Shown here piece by piece: positions 53,821 to 63,783 of a stretch of 64,000 bases of DNA. Each line of letters begins with the position of its first letter. Position 1 is the first letter of the stretch. Origin of the DNA: Nocardioides marmorisolisilvae (lineage in GTDB: Bacteria > Actinomycetota > Actinomycetes > Propionibacteriales > Nocardioidaceae); contig NZ_RJSG01000003.1 of assembly GCF_003725775.1 (NCBI RefSeq), forward strand, positions 237,307-301,306, read 5' to 3'. The translations under genes and the position numbers were made by a program. The notes under the pieces are model-generated. The model worked only from the letters and a program-made list of their open reading frames with translations. It had not been told where the DNA came from and searched no databases.

Positions 53821-54438
53821 ATGGCTGAGTCACCCGAGGACCTGTTCGCCCGGATCACCGAGCAGGTGGGCGAAGGCGGCCGGCTGCCGATGACGCCGGC
53901 TGTCGACTGGGACGTATTCCCGTGGGAGGTCGTCGACGGAGCGATCGTGCCGAAGGTGCTCGCCGCACCGCTGCCCGTCGAGAACCCGCGCGAGGGTGAT
54001 CCCGGCGGAAAGGCCTGCGCGCTGTGCTCCGGCGGCAACCACAGCGTGCCCATCTGGGAGAACGAGGCCTGGACGCTGCGCCCGATGGCGCGCGGCGGTC
54101 TCCCGCTGATCCTGATGCTCGAGCCCAAGGAGCACCTCGACTACACCGACCTGTCCGACGAGCAGGCCGCCGAGCTCGGCCGGCTCTCGCTGTGGATCGC
54201 CCGGATCATGGAGCACCTGGACCACGTCGGCCGGGCCCACGTGATGCGGATCGGGGACGGTTCGGCCCACCTGCACGTCTGGTTCATCGCGCGACCGGCC
54301 CGGTTCGGCAGCATCCTGGGCTCGTTCGCCATCGAGTACGACGACATGCTCCCGGCCACGCCCGAGGAGAACTGGCTGGCCGACCAGCGGACCGTCGCGC
54401 AGAGGCTCGCCCTGCACGACGGTCGTGCCCTGGTCTGA
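53821..54438 (+). CDS. HIT-superfamily-like protein
   Basis: The 205-aa protein has a C-A-L-C zinc-knuckle-like pair and ends its core in SAHLHVWFIARP, an H-x-H-x motif of the HIT/GalT fold. The LILMLEPKEHLDYTDLSDEQAAELGRLSLWIARI helix is as in HIT nucleotide hydrolases. The last histidine of the H-x-H-x-H triad is replaced (W-F), so catalysis may differ. Substrate unknown. Confidence 0.78.
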   Translation: MAESPEDLFARITEQVGEGGRLPMTPAVDWDVFPWEVVDGAIVPKVLAAPLPVENPREGDPGGKACALCSGGNHSVPIWENEAWTLRPMARGGLPLILMLEPKEHLDYTDLSDEQAAELGRLSLWIARIMEHLDHVGRAHVMRIGDGSAHLHVWFIARPARFGSILGSFAIEYDDMLPATPEENWLADQRTVAQRLALHDGRALV

Positions 54439-54448
54439 GCCGGGGGCG

Positions 54449-56722
54449 TTAGCCGTCCTGCCGCACCACCCAGGTCGCGATCTGGGCCCGCGAGCCGAAG
54501 TCCAGCTTGCGCAGCGCGTTCTGGACGTGACCCTGGGCGGTGCGTTCTGAGATGAACAGGCGCCCGGCGATCTCGCGGTTGCCGAGCCCGGTCGCGACCA
54601 GGCGGGCGACCTCGGTCTCGCGACGGGTGAGCGGCTCCAGCACGTCGGTCACCTCCGGCACGAGTTCCGCAGGCGCGGCCGACAGGTCGAGCGCGACCTC
54701 CACGGCCTCCTCCAACGACAGGCTCAACCCGCGCTCGTACGCCTGGGGATGCTCCCGCGGAGCCGTTTTCCGGAACGCGAAACGCTCGAAGCCATCTCTC
54801 CGGACAGCAGGAAACCTCTCGAACCCGAGGTCGGCCCGCCGGAACTGCCGCGCTGCCGCACCCAGGAGCAGCGCACAACGCTGCTCGTTGCCGGTCCGGT
54901 GTGCGAGCTGGGCCAGCGCGAGGATCTGGATTCCGATCGCCCTCGGGTCCTGCAGCCCCCAGGACAGGCGCAGCGCGGTGAGCGCGAAGCGCTCGGCCTC
55001 GGCCGGGTCAACACTCGGTTGCATCGCGAGCCAGGCGAGCGCGTGCCCCCGCAGCGCCCGCTCGCCGGTCCGCTCACCGAGCTCGACGGCTCGTTCGAGC
55101 AGCGCGCGACCCTCGGCCCGCGCCTCGAACTCCGCCAGGTGCGCGCCCACGTGGACGAGCGTGCCGGCGAGCTCGTTGCTGAACGGGACCAGGTCGAGGC
55201 GGCGCACCGACTCGCGCAGGGTGTCCAACCCGTCCGAGGTGCTGCCCTCCCACAGCAGGACCTGACCCTCGACGAGGTCAACGGCCCCCTGGACCAGGTG
55301 ATCCGCCTCGTCGACGTCGCAGGACCGGGCCAGATCGACCATGGCGCGGGCATGGGCCGGGTCACCCTGCTGCATCGCCATCAACCCGCTGGTCTGTGCC
55401 GCCATCGCCCGGTCCCGGGAGGACCCCTCACCCGCGGCGAGGGCCCGGTCAGCCCAGTACCGACCTTCGCCGACGTGTCCGCCGATCGCCCAGAAGTGCT
55501 TCAGCTGGGCAGCCATCCGCAGCGCCACCGGAACGGTGTCGGGCTGTTCCAGTGCGTGTTCGAACGCGGCGCGGACGTTGCCCACCTCGGCGTCCAATCG
55601 CTGCAGCCAGCGAAGCTGTTCCGGCCCGATCCAGGTCGCCAGGAAGTCGGCGGCGATGTTTTCGACCCACTGCAGGTGCCGGTCCCGCACGGCACCGAGG
55701 CTCCCGTGCTCGACGAGCCGCTCCCGACCGACGTGGCGCACGCTCTCCAGCATCCGGTAGCGGTCGGAACCGTCGGTGGCGAACTGGACCACGGACTTGT
55801 CCACCAAACCGGCGAGCAGCCCGAGGACCTCCTCGTGCGCGATCCCGGTGCCCGAGCAGACCCGCTCGGCATCGCCCAGGTCGAACCCGCCGACGAAGAC
55901 CGACAAGCGTTCCCACAGGGTTCGCTCGGCAGGACTGCACAGATCTTCGATCCACCGGATGGACGCCTCGAGCGAGTGGTGCCGAGGCGGTGCGTCGCGG
56001 AACTCGTGCGCGAGGTCCGCCGGGGCCTCGGTCAGCCGCTGCGCCAACGCATCCAACGGAAGCACCCGCAGCCGGGCAGCGGCCAGCTGGATCGCCAGCG
56101 GCAGACCGTCGACCGATCGCACCACCGCCTCCACCGCCTCCACGTTCTCCGGCGTCAGCGTGAAGCCCGCCACCGCGGACCGGGCGCGGTCGGCGAACAT
56201 GGCGACCGCGGGTGCTGGGTGGTCGATCTCGCGCTCGGTCCCGGCAGCCGGGAGAGTGAGCGGCTCCACCTGGAACAGGACCTCCGCGCCGATGCCGAGC
56301 GGCATCTGGCTCGTCCCGAGGACGCGGACCTCGGGACAGCCGACCACCAGCGCGGCCACCAGGGCCGCGACGCCGTCGATCAGGTGCTCGCAGTTGTCCA
56401 GCACGACGGTCAATCGGCGCCTCTTGAGATGGGCGACCAGGTACTCCGGGTCTCCGGGGTCGCCCGGCGCCTGCAGTCCTGCCGCGGCGGCGACCGCGTG
56501 GCCGATCAAGGTCGGATCGCTGATCTCCTCGAGCCGGATCAGGAGCAGCTCGGCGTCCTCGTCCTCGGCGAGCTGGCTGACCAGCTGCTCCGCGATCCTG
56601 GTCTTGCCCACACCGCCCGGACCGGTGAGCGTCACCACGCGCGACTCGCGCAGCAGGGCGGCTGCAGCCGCCAGGTCGACCTCCCGGCCCACCAGGTTCG
56701 CGTAGGTCCCCGCTGCTCTCAC
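54449..56722 (-). CDS. NB-ARC/AAA-type ATPase with LuxR-type DNA-binding domain
   Basis: The 757-aa regulator begins with an ATPase domain: Walker A GPGGVGKT at 34-41 and a Walker B-like LTVVLDNCEHLIDG near 105. After a winged-helix segment and a long helical repeat (TPR-like) region of about 350 residues, it ends in a LuxR HTH (LTRRETEVARLVATGLGNREIAGRLFISERTAQGHVQNALRKLDFGSR). This is the LAL/AfsR-like layout of signal-dependent activators. GTG start. It is transcribed alone; the gene to its left is convergent. Confidence 0.9.
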   Translation of the reverse strand: MRAAGTYANLVGREVDLAAAAALLRESRVVTLTGPGGVGKTRIAEQLVSQLAEDEDAELLLIRLEEISDPTLIGHAVAAAAGLQAPGDPGDPEYLVAHLKRRRLTVVLDNCEHLIDGVAALVAALVVGCPEVRVLGTSQMPLGIGAEVLFQVEPLTLPAAGTEREIDHPAPAVAMFADRARSAVAGFTLTPENVEAVEAVVRSVDGLPLAIQLAAARLRVLPLDALAQRLTEAPADLAHEFRDAPPRHHSLEASIRWIEDLCSPAERTLWERLSVFVGGFDLGDAERVCSGTGIAHEEVLGLLAGLVDKSVVQFATDGSDRYRMLESVRHVGRERLVEHGSLGAVRDRHLQWVENIAADFLATWIGPEQLRWLQRLDAEVGNVRAAFEHALEQPDTVPVALRMAAQLKHFWAIGGHVGEGRYWADRALAAGEGSSRDRAMAAQTSGLMAMQQGDPAHARAMVDLARSCDVDEADHLVQGAVDLVEGQVLLWEGSTSDGLDTLRESVRRLDLVPFSNELAGTLVHVGAHLAEFEARAEGRALLERAVELGERTGERALRGHALAWLAMQPSVDPAEAERFALTALRLSWGLQDPRAIGIQILALAQLAHRTGNEQRCALLLGAAARQFRRADLGFERFPAVRRDGFERFAFRKTAPREHPQAYERGLSLSLEEAVEVALDLSAAPAELVPEVTDVLEPLTRRETEVARLVATGLGNREIAGRLFISERTAQGHVQNALRKLDFGSRAQIATWVVRQDG

Positions 56723-56791
56723 TGACGGGATTCTAGGAATCCGGCGCGACGGACGCGCCCCCCGAATTGCTCATTGACCGATCGAGGAGGC

Positions 56792-59371
56792 TCAGTCCGT
56801 GACTCGGAGAGCCAGGCCCTCACCCTCGCTGTCCACGACCACGTGCTGGCCGTCGCCGACGGCGCCACCGATGAGCATCCGCGCCAGCGGGTCACCGATC
56901 GCCGTCTGCACCAGGCGGCGCAACGGACGGGCCCCGTACGCCGGGTCGTAGCCGTGGTCGGTCAGCCACGCCCGCGCCGAGTCGGTCACGGTGATGCTGA
57001 TCCGACGGACCACGAGCCGCGACTCCAGCGCCTTGAGCTGGAGGTCGACGATGTGGGCCAGCTCGTCCTTGCCCAGCGCGTCGAACATGACGACCTCGTC
57101 GAGCCGGTTCAGGAACTCCGGCTTGAAGGACTGCCGCACCACGCTCATCACCGACTCGTGCTTCACCGCGTCGTCGATGGTCGGGTCGACGAGGAACTGC
57201 GAGCCGAGGTTGCTGGTCAGGATCAGCAGGGTGTTGCGGAAGTCGACCGTGCGACCCTGCCCGTCGGTGAGCCGCCCGTCGTCGAGCACCTGCAGCAGGA
57301 TGTCGAACACCTCGGGGTGGGCCTTCTCGACCTCGTCGAGCAGCACCACCGAGTACGGACGACGGCGTACCGCCTCGGTCAGCTGGCCGCCCTCGTCGTA
57401 CCCCACGTAGCCCGGCGGGGCACCGACCAGGCGCGCCACCGAGTGCTTCTCGGAGTACTCCGACATGTCGATGCGGACGATCGCCCGCTCGTCGTCGAAG
57501 AGGAAGTCGGCGAGCGACTTGGCCAGCTCGGTCTTGCCGACACCGGTGGGACCGAGGAACAGGAAGCTGCCTGCGGGTCGGTCGGGGTCGGAGATGCCCG
57601 CTCGGGAACGGCGAACGGCGTCGGAGACGGCGGCGACCGCGGTGCTCTGGCCGATCAGCCGCTCGCCGAGGATCTCCTCCATCCGCAACAGCTTCGCGGT
57701 CTCGCCCTCGAGCAGCCGGCCGGTGGGGATGCCGGTCCAGGCCTCGACGACCTCGGCGATCTCGGCCGGTCCGACCTCCTCGGCGACCATCGGGTCTTCG
57801 ACCGCTTCGACAGTCTCCGCGTCAGCGATCTCCTTTTCCAGCGCGGGGATCCGGCCGTAGAGGATCTCTGAGGCCTGGGCGAGATCGCCCTCGCGCTGAA
57901 GCCTCTCGGCCTCGACCCGCAGCGTGTCGATCTGCTTGCGCAGCGCACCGGAACCCTCGAGCGCGGACTTCTCCCGCTCCCAGCGGGCCTCCAAGCCGCG
58001 GAGCTCCTCCTCCTTGTCGGCCAGGGTGATGCGCAGCTGGTCGAGACGGTCACGACTCGCGTCGTCGGTCTCGCGCTCGAGCGCGAGCTGCTCCATCTTC
58101 ATCCGGTCGACGTCGCGGCGGAGCTGGTCGATCTCGACCGGCGAGGACTCGATCTCCATCCGCAGCCGGGACGCGGCCTCGTCGACCAGGTCGATCGCCT
58201 TGTCCGGCAGCTGTCGGCCGGTGATGTAGCGGTCGGAGAGCATCGCGGCCGCGACCAGCGCGGCGTCGGTGATCTTCACGCCGTGGTGGGCCTGGTACTT
58301 CTCCTGAAGGCCGCGCAAGATCGCGACGGTGTCCTCGACGCTCGGCTCACCGACGAACACCTGCTGGAAGCGCCGCTCCAGAGCCGGGTCCTTCTCGATC
58401 CGCTCGCGGTACTCGTCCAGCGTGGTCGCGCCGATCAGCCGCAGCTCGCCGCGGGCGAGCATCGGCTTGAGCATGTTGCCGGCGTCCATCGCGGAGTCGC
58501 CGCTGGCGCCCGCGCCGACGACGGTGTGCAGCTCGTCGATGAAGGTGATCACCTGGCCCTGGGCCGCGGTGATCTCCTCGAGGACGGCCTTGAGCCGCTC
58601 CTCGAACTCGCCGCGGTACTTGGCACCGGCGACCATGGCCGCCAGGTCGAGACTGAGCACCCGTCGTCCCTTCAGGGAGTCCGGGACGTCGCCGGCGACC
58701 ACGCGCTGGGCCAGGCCCTCGACGACCGCGGTCTTGCCGACGCCGGGCTCACCGATCAGCACGGGGTTGTTCTTGGTACGACGCGAGAGCACCTGGATGA
58801 CGCGGCGGATCTCGGCGTCGCGGCCGATCACCGGGTCGAGCCGGCCCTCCTCGGCGCGCGCGGTCAGGTCGACGGCGTACTTCTCCAGGGCCTCGTAGGT
58901 GGCCTCGGCCTCCTCGCTGGTGACCTTGCGGTCACCGCGCACGCTCTGCACGACCTCGGTCAGCGTGGCCTCGGTCGCACCAGCGGCGTCGAACGCCGTC
59001 TTGACCGGGCTCTCCACGGCGGCGAGTGCACGCAGCAGATTCTCGGTGGCGACGTACTCGTCCTTCATCGCGGTCGCGAGCTCGACGGCCTTGGCCAGCA
59101 CCCGGGTCAGGGCAGGCGAGGCGGTCGGGGTGGCCACGGTGGCGCCGGTCGCGCTCGGCAGGTTGGCGGCGTCCTTCTCCAGCAGGTGGCCGAGCGCGAC
59201 GACGTCGACCCCCGCCTTTTCGAGCAGGGACGGGGCGAGCCCGTTCTCCTGGTTGAGCAGCGCGAGCGCCAGATGCACCGGCTCGATCTGGCTGTTGCCG
59301 GCGGTCACCGCTGCGGTGTGGGCAGCGTTGATGACCTCGACGCTGCGCGAGGTGAACTTGGAGCCGTCCAT
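56792..59371 (-). CDS. clpB: ATP-dependent chaperone ClpB
   Basis: The 859-aa disaggregase has the N-domain ([22 protein letters not shown]), AAA1 with GEPGVGKT at about 206 and the DEXD-like [13 protein letters not shown], the M-domain coiled coil (about 410-520) and AAA2 with GPTGVGKT at about 606. It works with DnaK to rescue aggregated proteins. Length is normal. A perfect HAIR element lies about 75-98 bases upstream of the ATG, so repression by HspR is expected. GAGAGGA stands before the ATG. Confidence 0.97.
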   Translation of the reverse strand: MDGSKFTSRSVEVINAAHTAAVTAGNSQIEPVHLALALLNQENGLAPSLLEKAGVDVVALGHLLEKDAANLPSATGATVATPTASPALTRVLAKAVELATAMKDEYVATENLLRALAAVESPVKTAFDAAGATEATLTEVVQSVRGDRKVTSEEAEATYEALEKYAVDLTARAEEGRLDPVIGRDAEIRRVIQVLSRRTKNNPVLIGEPGVGKTAVVEGLAQRVVAGDVPDSLKGRRVLSLDLAAMVAGAKYRGEFEERLKAVLEEITAAQGQVITFIDELHTVVGAGASGDSAMDAGNMLKPMLARGELRLIGATTLDEYRERIEKDPALERRFQQVFVGEPSVEDTVAILRGLQEKYQAHHGVKITDAALVAAAMLSDRYITGRQLPDKAIDLVDEAASRLRMEIESSPVEIDQLRRDVDRMKMEQLALERETDDASRDRLDQLRITLADKEEELRGLEARWEREKSALEGSGALRKQIDTLRVEAERLQREGDLAQASEILYGRIPALEKEIADAETVEAVEDPMVAEEVGPAEIAEVVEAWTGIPTGRLLEGETAKLLRMEEILGERLIGQSTAVAAVSDAVRRSRAGISDPDRPAGSFLFLGPTGVGKTELAKSLADFLFDDERAIVRIDMSEYSEKHSVARLVGAPPGYVGYDEGGQLTEAVRRRPYSVVLLDEVEKAHPEVFDILLQVLDDGRLTDGQGRTVDFRNTLLILTSNLGSQFLVDPTIDDAVKHESVMSVVRQSFKPEFLNRLDEVVMFDALGKDELAHIVDLQLKALESRLVVRRISITVTDSARAWLTDHGYDPAYGARPLRRLVQTAIGDPLARMLIGGAVGDGQHVVVDSEGEGLALRVTD

Positions 59372-59446
59372 GCGGTCCTCTCTCCCGGTCCCTTGATGTC
59401 ATGGTGACGGACCTCTTCGCATCCGTCATCGGTTCAACGAACGTAA

Positions 59447-59469
59447 AGTTGAGTCCATTCCACTCAACT
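59447..59469. promoter_or_regulatory. HAIR element (HspR operator) upstream of clpB
   Basis: AGTTGAGT and ACTCAACT form a perfect inverted repeat with the seven-base spacer CCATTCC. This matches the HAIR consensus CTTGAGT-N7-ACTCAAG except for the outermost bases. HspR regulators bind such sites to control dnaK and clpB in actinobacteria. No hspR gene lies in the window. Confidence 0.88.
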
Positions 59470-59499
59470 CTGAGATTTTTCTGCCGCTAGTCTCCGGCC

Positions 59500-60099
59500 A
59501 TGAAGCTGCGACTCCCGGTGCTCGGCGCCCTGTTCCTGCTCGGAGCCGCGGCGAGTCTCCTCGGCGACCACTTCCACGTCAGCACGCTGACCACCGCCTA
59601 CCTCGACCGGGCGCACGACGTCCCCTTCCTCTGGGACAGCCCAATCTGGTTCCCGGTGCTGGTCGGCGCGGGGACCGCCGGCCTGGCCGACCTGCGGCTC
59701 CGGCTCGGTGCGCCCCGCACCTCGGTCGAACCCCGGTACGCCGTCGGCGGGATCGCGGCCGTGCTGGGGAGCTACGCGTTCACCACGGCCCTGGGCGGCT
59801 TCCCGGATGCGGTCTCGGTGACCCTGATCGCGGCGCCGGCCGTTCTGGTGTGGTGCTTCATCGGGGACCGCTTCGCGGTCGTCTGCGGAGTGCTGGCCGC
59901 CGTCGTCGGACCGGCGATCGAGATCGCCCTGGTGAAGGCGGACGTGTTCAAGTACTCCCCCGACTCCGACTCACTCTTCGGCGTCGGGCCGTGGCTGCCG
60001 CCGCTCTACTTCGGGTTCGGTGTGGTCGCCTCGGTGCTCGGCGAGCTGGCTGTCAGGCGACCGCCGGCCGCGACCCAGGGACAACCAGCCAGGACCTAG
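59500..60099 (+). CDS. Multi-pass membrane protein, hypothetical
   Basis: The 199-aa protein has about six hydrophobic helices (5-22, 47-65, 80-100, 103-125, 127-148, 165-190). No soluble domain and no recognised family. It is divergent from clpB, and its 3' end overlaps the convergent secreted-protein gene by four bases. Confidence 0.72.
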   Translation: MKLRLPVLGALFLLGAAASLLGDHFHVSTLTTAYLDRAHDVPFLWDSPIWFPVLVGAGTAGLADLRLRLGAPRTSVEPRYAVGGIAAVLGSYAFTTALGGFPDAVSVTLIAAPAVLVWCFIGDRFAVVCGVLAAVVGPAIEIALVKADVFKYSPDSDSLFGVGPWLPPLYFGFGVVASVLGELAVRRPPAATQGQPART

Positions 60100-61850
60100 G
60101 AGATCGGCATCTGAACCTGGGCTGCGACCACGTCCCTGCGGTATGCGTTGTTCAGCGACATCAACGTGAACGGGAACGTCGCGCCCTGTCCGTGCGCGCT
60201 GCTCGGCGGCCTCACCACGAGGCGGAGGTAGCTGAACGAGCGCGGCGCGAGGTTCACCACGTAGTCGCTGTGGGTCACCGCGTAGGTAATGGAGGTATGA
60301 CCCGTGGCGCCCTTCAGGTACGTCGCGCCGAAGCCGTTCACGTGCGCGGCCCCTCGAATCCGGATCCGGTCAGACCCGCTGCCGTCGTTCTGGATCACGA
60401 TGAGGAAGGTCCTCTTGCCGGCGACCGTCTGCCCTGCGCCGGTGGTGTTGAAGACGTTGTTGCCCTGGTACGTCCCACCGGCAGGCCTGATCCAGGCGTC
60501 CGGCCGGTACGGAGTGATCAGGGACTGATTGACCTTGGCCTTGGCGAGAACCTCGGCGTCCGTCGTCCCGATCACGAAGCTCTGCCGGATCAATCGGTAG
60601 TCGCCGCCCGGTACCCGGATCGATGCCGCCACCAGATTGATCAGGCCGTTCTGCTCCCACTGCACCCCGGTCGGGAAGCCGAACGTGACGGCACCTCGAG
60701 GTACGTACAGGTCGCCGTCCGGCGCGGTGTTGCTCTCGCGAAGCTCGGCCGAGTTCGCGAGCGGCCACGGCGCGGTGAGCGTGATCTGGGGGTCAGGGTC
60801 CGTGAAGTAGCCGCCGTGCCCGAGCTTCATCCCGACCACGGTGCTCTCGCCCGACTGGGCGTCGACGGTGTTGACGTTCTCGACGTAGATACCGGAGATC
60901 GAGTGCGCCTTGCCGTCGGTGCTGCGCCACACGTCCCGGACGCGCACCTGGCGATCCGAGTCGGCGGTGGTGTACGTGCGCTCGAGCTGCACACCTGCGG
61001 TCTTGAACTCAGGGCAGGCTCCCGGGTCCGGCGGGTAGGTGGTGACCGACGAGCACAGCACGTAGGGGTCGGTCTCGCGGATCGTCACCACGCCCGACGC
61101 GTCACGTTGCGCGCTGTAGGTGAGGGCGGGAGCGCCAGGACGGTCGACGAAGTTCAGGGCAGCCTGCGCGGTGTACGGGCTGAAAGCGTCCTTGCCGTCG
61201 ATACGCACCGCACTCCGCACCGCGCCCGAGCGGTGCGGAAGCCCGGCGGCGGCGCCGGACCACAGGTAGTTCGAGCTGATCCCGCCGGGGTAGCTGAGCT
61301 GGCTACCGAAGAGTCCACCGCGGCCGACCGAGTGGAACTCGTTCCAGGCCTTCGACCCCTGGAAGACTGCGTCGAAGTCGTAGGTCATCCCTGCATGGGG
61401 ACCACTGGCCACCTTGGTGCTGGTCAGGTACTCCGTGGTGATCGTCGGTCCGGAGAACGCAGCCAGGCTGGCGCCGTCGGTAAAGCTGTCCGGCACGGCG
61501 CGGAGCCGACAGGAAGCTTTCGCCGCCGTGATGGGCATCTCGGCCGAGAACGTTCCGTCCACCTGGACCGGCACGGCGAACGCACCACCGTTCCAGTCGC
61601 GCGAGCCCGCTACTCCGAAGCACCGGATGTCCACGGTGTCACCCGTGGTCCCGTCCGAGGTCCCGGTCACCGTGACGGTCTCGACCGGATCGCTGTGGGC
61701 GTCGTCGACCAGGTAGTGCGCTCCGTCGAGCGGCGAGGTGATCGTCGTCGTGCTGACGTCAGCACTGGCCGGCGACTGCAACGCGACGACACCGGCCCCG
61801 GTCAGGGCGATCATCAGCACCGGGATGACACGTGCGCGGGTGAACCTCAT
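60096..61850 (-). CDS. Large secreted protein of unknown function, paralog A
   Basis: The 584-aa protein has a signal peptide (about 1-30, ending SPASA), an Ig-like N-terminal domain (TSPLDGAHYLVDDAHSDPVETVTVTGTS, DTVDIRCFG), a large central beta-rich domain, and a C-terminal domain (FLIVIQNDGSGSDRIRIRG, TSITYAVTHSDYVVNLAPRSFSYLRLVV) that looks like a NEW3/beta-sandwich. About 35% similar by eye to the next gene over its full length. No catalytic motif can be assigned. It is the downstream gene of a pair transcribed leftwards. Confidence 0.8.
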   Translation of the reverse strand: MRFTRARVIPVLMIALTGAGVVALQSPASADVSTTTITSPLDGAHYLVDDAHSDPVETVTVTGTSDGTTGDTVDIRCFGVAGSRDWNGGAFAVPVQVDGTFSAEMPITAAKASCRLRAVPDSFTDGASLAAFSGPTITTEYLTSTKVASGPHAGMTYDFDAVFQGSKAWNEFHSVGRGGLFGSQLSYPGGISSNYLWSGAAAGLPHRSGAVRSAVRIDGKDAFSPYTAQAALNFVDRPGAPALTYSAQRDASGVVTIRETDPYVLCSSVTTYPPDPGACPEFKTAGVQLERTYTTADSDRQVRVRDVWRSTDGKAHSISGIYVENVNTVDAQSGESTVVGMKLGHGGYFTDPDPQITLTAPWPLANSAELRESNTAPDGDLYVPRGAVTFGFPTGVQWEQNGLINLVAASIRVPGGDYRLIRQSFVIGTTDAEVLAKAKVNQSLITPYRPDAWIRPAGGTYQGNNVFNTTGAGQTVAGKRTFLIVIQNDGSGSDRIRIRGAAHVNGFGATYLKGATGHTSITYAVTHSDYVVNLAPRSFSYLRLVVRPPSSAHGQGATFPFTLMSLNNAYRRDVVAAQVQMPIS

Positions 61851-61921
61851 GACGCTCCTCGAGAACGGGACCAGCTTCGGCTCCCACCCTCGCCGGTGCG
61901 GGCCGAACCTGCAAACGGCCG

Positions 61922-63688
61922 CTACCTGACCTCGACCACTGCCTTCACCGCGTCCTTACGGGTCGCGTCCGAGAGCGAGGTGGCGGTGACCAGCCAGCTG
62001 GCGACCTTGCCCAGCGACGTCCCCGCCTTCACCGAGACCTCGATCCTGAGGTACTTCCGAACCCCCGGGCTGATGCTCAGCTCCTGCTTGCCGTGGACGA
62101 CCGCCGTGGTGATCGAGGTGCGCCCGCCCCGACCCAGGAGGTAGTTGACGGTGAAGCCGGCAGGGGCCGAGCCGCCCTTGATCACGAAGGTGTCGGGCTG
62201 GGTGCCGTCGTTCTGGATCGCGACCAGGAACGTCGCTGTGCTCGAGCGGTGCACACCCAAGGTCACCGACTGGCCGGCTGCCGTGGTGTTGTAGACGTTG
62301 TTGCCCTTGAGCGACCCCGAGCCCAGCTTCTCGATCTGCGCGTCAGCACGGTACGGGTTGATCCGGACCCGCTGCGCGGCCGCCTTGGACACCATGTCGG
62401 CCTCGTTGTTGGCGATCACGAAGCTCTGCCGCGTCGTGCGCGAGCCGTCCGCCGAGACCCCGAAGCTGTTCGCCTGCAGGACCAGGTTGTTGTAGCCGGC
62501 CCGGTCCACCTTGCCGGGGAAGTCGAACGTGAGCGCCCCGCGCGGCAGCAGGGAGTTCGGGTCGCTCGCGGTGTCGCTGTCCCGCACGAGGATCGAGTTC
62601 GCGAGCTTGGTCGGCCCGGCGTACACGGCTTGCCCGGCGTACGTCGTGAAGCCGCCGAAGGTCCAACGGCGGTTGACCGCGACGTCGGTCTCGGCGTTCG
62701 CGACGTAGTCGAACCCGTGCACCTGGTTCATGTAGTACGGCGAGATCAGGTGCGACTTCCCGTCGACACTTCTCCAGATGTCGATCACGTGCACCTGACG
62801 ACCGCCGTCGACGATGACGTAGGTGCGGTCGAGGTCGACACCGACTCCGGTCATCTTCGGGCAGGTCGCGAGCACCGGCGGGTACGGCGCACCCTTGGGG
62901 CAGGCAACGAGGGGGTCGTGCTCCTTGATCCGGGTGATGCCGGTGCTGCCATCGCGCCACACGGTCCAGGTCAGGCTCGGGTTCCCCGGGATGTTCGAGG
63001 CGAGATTGTGCGCCGAGTTCGGGCCGAACGCGTTGCGGCCGTCGACCCGGATCTGGCTCCGCGGCAGATCGGCGAAGGCACCCAGCGCGGCGCCGTAGGT
63101 GTCCCAGAAGTAGTCGCTCGACGAGCCTTCGGGATAGTTGAGCCGCGACTCCCAGTAACCGCCGTGAGTCGCCGACGACAGGTCGAACAGCGCGTGGGCG
63201 CCCTGGTAGGCGACCGAGTAGTCGTAGGTCCTGCCCACGTTCGGGCCGCTGGTCGTCTTGAAGTCCCGGCGGTACTCGGTCGTCACCCGCGGACCGATGT
63301 ACCCGGACAGACCCGAGCCCTTGGGCCAGCCGTACGGCACGGCCAGGAGCTGACAGGTCCCGTACGGAGTTCCGATGGACATCTGCGCCGAGAAGGTCCC
63401 GTCAGCCTGGACCGCGACGTGCGACGGTCCGCCCTGGTACCAGCTTGAGCCGACCTCGTAGCAGCGGATGTCGATGAAGTCACCGGTCGTCAGGTTGCTG
63501 GTCCCGGTCACGGTGACGTCCGGGACCGACCCGTTCTGCTGTGTCACGGTGTAGTGGGCACCGTCGAGCGGCGAGGTGATGTTCGTGGTCGGCACCACGG
63601 AGCTCGCCGGTGCCTGCAGGAGCACGACTCCTGTTCCGGCGAGGGCGAGCAGCAGGACAGGAACGATGCGGGCTCGGCTGAACGTCAT
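61922..63688 (-). CDS. Large secreted protein of unknown function, paralog B
   Basis: The 588-aa protein shares the order of paralog A: signal peptide (ending ASSVV), Ig-like domain (SPLDGAHYTVTQQNGSVPDVTVTGTS, DFIDIRCYE), central domain with HLISPYYMNQVHGFDYVAN, and C-terminal beta-sandwich (FLVAIQNDGTQPDTFVIKGG, TSITTAVVHGKQELSISPGVRKYLRIEV). A 71-bp gap separates it from paralog A, so both are likely one transcript. The repeated pair indicates local duplication. Confidence 0.8.
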   Translation of the reverse strand: MTFSRARIVPVLLLALAGTGVVLLQAPASSVVPTTNITSPLDGAHYTVTQQNGSVPDVTVTGTSNLTTGDFIDIRCYEVGSSWYQGGPSHVAVQADGTFSAQMSIGTPYGTCQLLAVPYGWPKGSGLSGYIGPRVTTEYRRDFKTTSGPNVGRTYDYSVAYQGAHALFDLSSATHGGYWESRLNYPEGSSSDYFWDTYGAALGAFADLPRSQIRVDGRNAFGPNSAHNLASNIPGNPSLTWTVWRDGSTGITRIKEHDPLVACPKGAPYPPVLATCPKMTGVGVDLDRTYVIVDGGRQVHVIDIWRSVDGKSHLISPYYMNQVHGFDYVANAETDVAVNRRWTFGGFTTYAGQAVYAGPTKLANSILVRDSDTASDPNSLLPRGALTFDFPGKVDRAGYNNLVLQANSFGVSADGSRTTRQSFVIANNEADMVSKAAAQRVRINPYRADAQIEKLGSGSLKGNNVYNTTAAGQSVTLGVHRSSTATFLVAIQNDGTQPDTFVIKGGSAPAGFTVNYLLGRGGRTSITTAVVHGKQELSISPGVRKYLRIEVSVKAGTSLGKVASWLVTATSLSDATRKDAVKAVVEVR

Positions 63689-63761
63689 GACGGACTCCCT
63701 CGAGAAGTGACCCAGATGGGCACACCATCGCCCCCGCCGAGCCCGTCCGGCAAGGGTTTCC

Positions 63762-63783
63762 GAGATCTGCCTAGGCGGATCTC
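63762..63783 (-). terminator. Hairpin at the end of the MFS gene
   Basis: GAGATCTGC pairs with GCGGATCTC around a CTAG loop that includes the TAG stop of the MFS gene (one G-T pair). No T-run follows. Confidence 0.4.

Noticed and set aside
54749-56725. Plus-strand open frame of 658 codons opposite the LuxR-type regulator
   Set aside because: Antisense shadow; the minus strand has a full ATPase-LuxR protein.
59850-62144. Plus-strand open frame of 764 codons across the membrane-protein gene and secreted paralog A
   Set aside because: No signal peptide or domain; it crosses two supported genes in the wrong frame.
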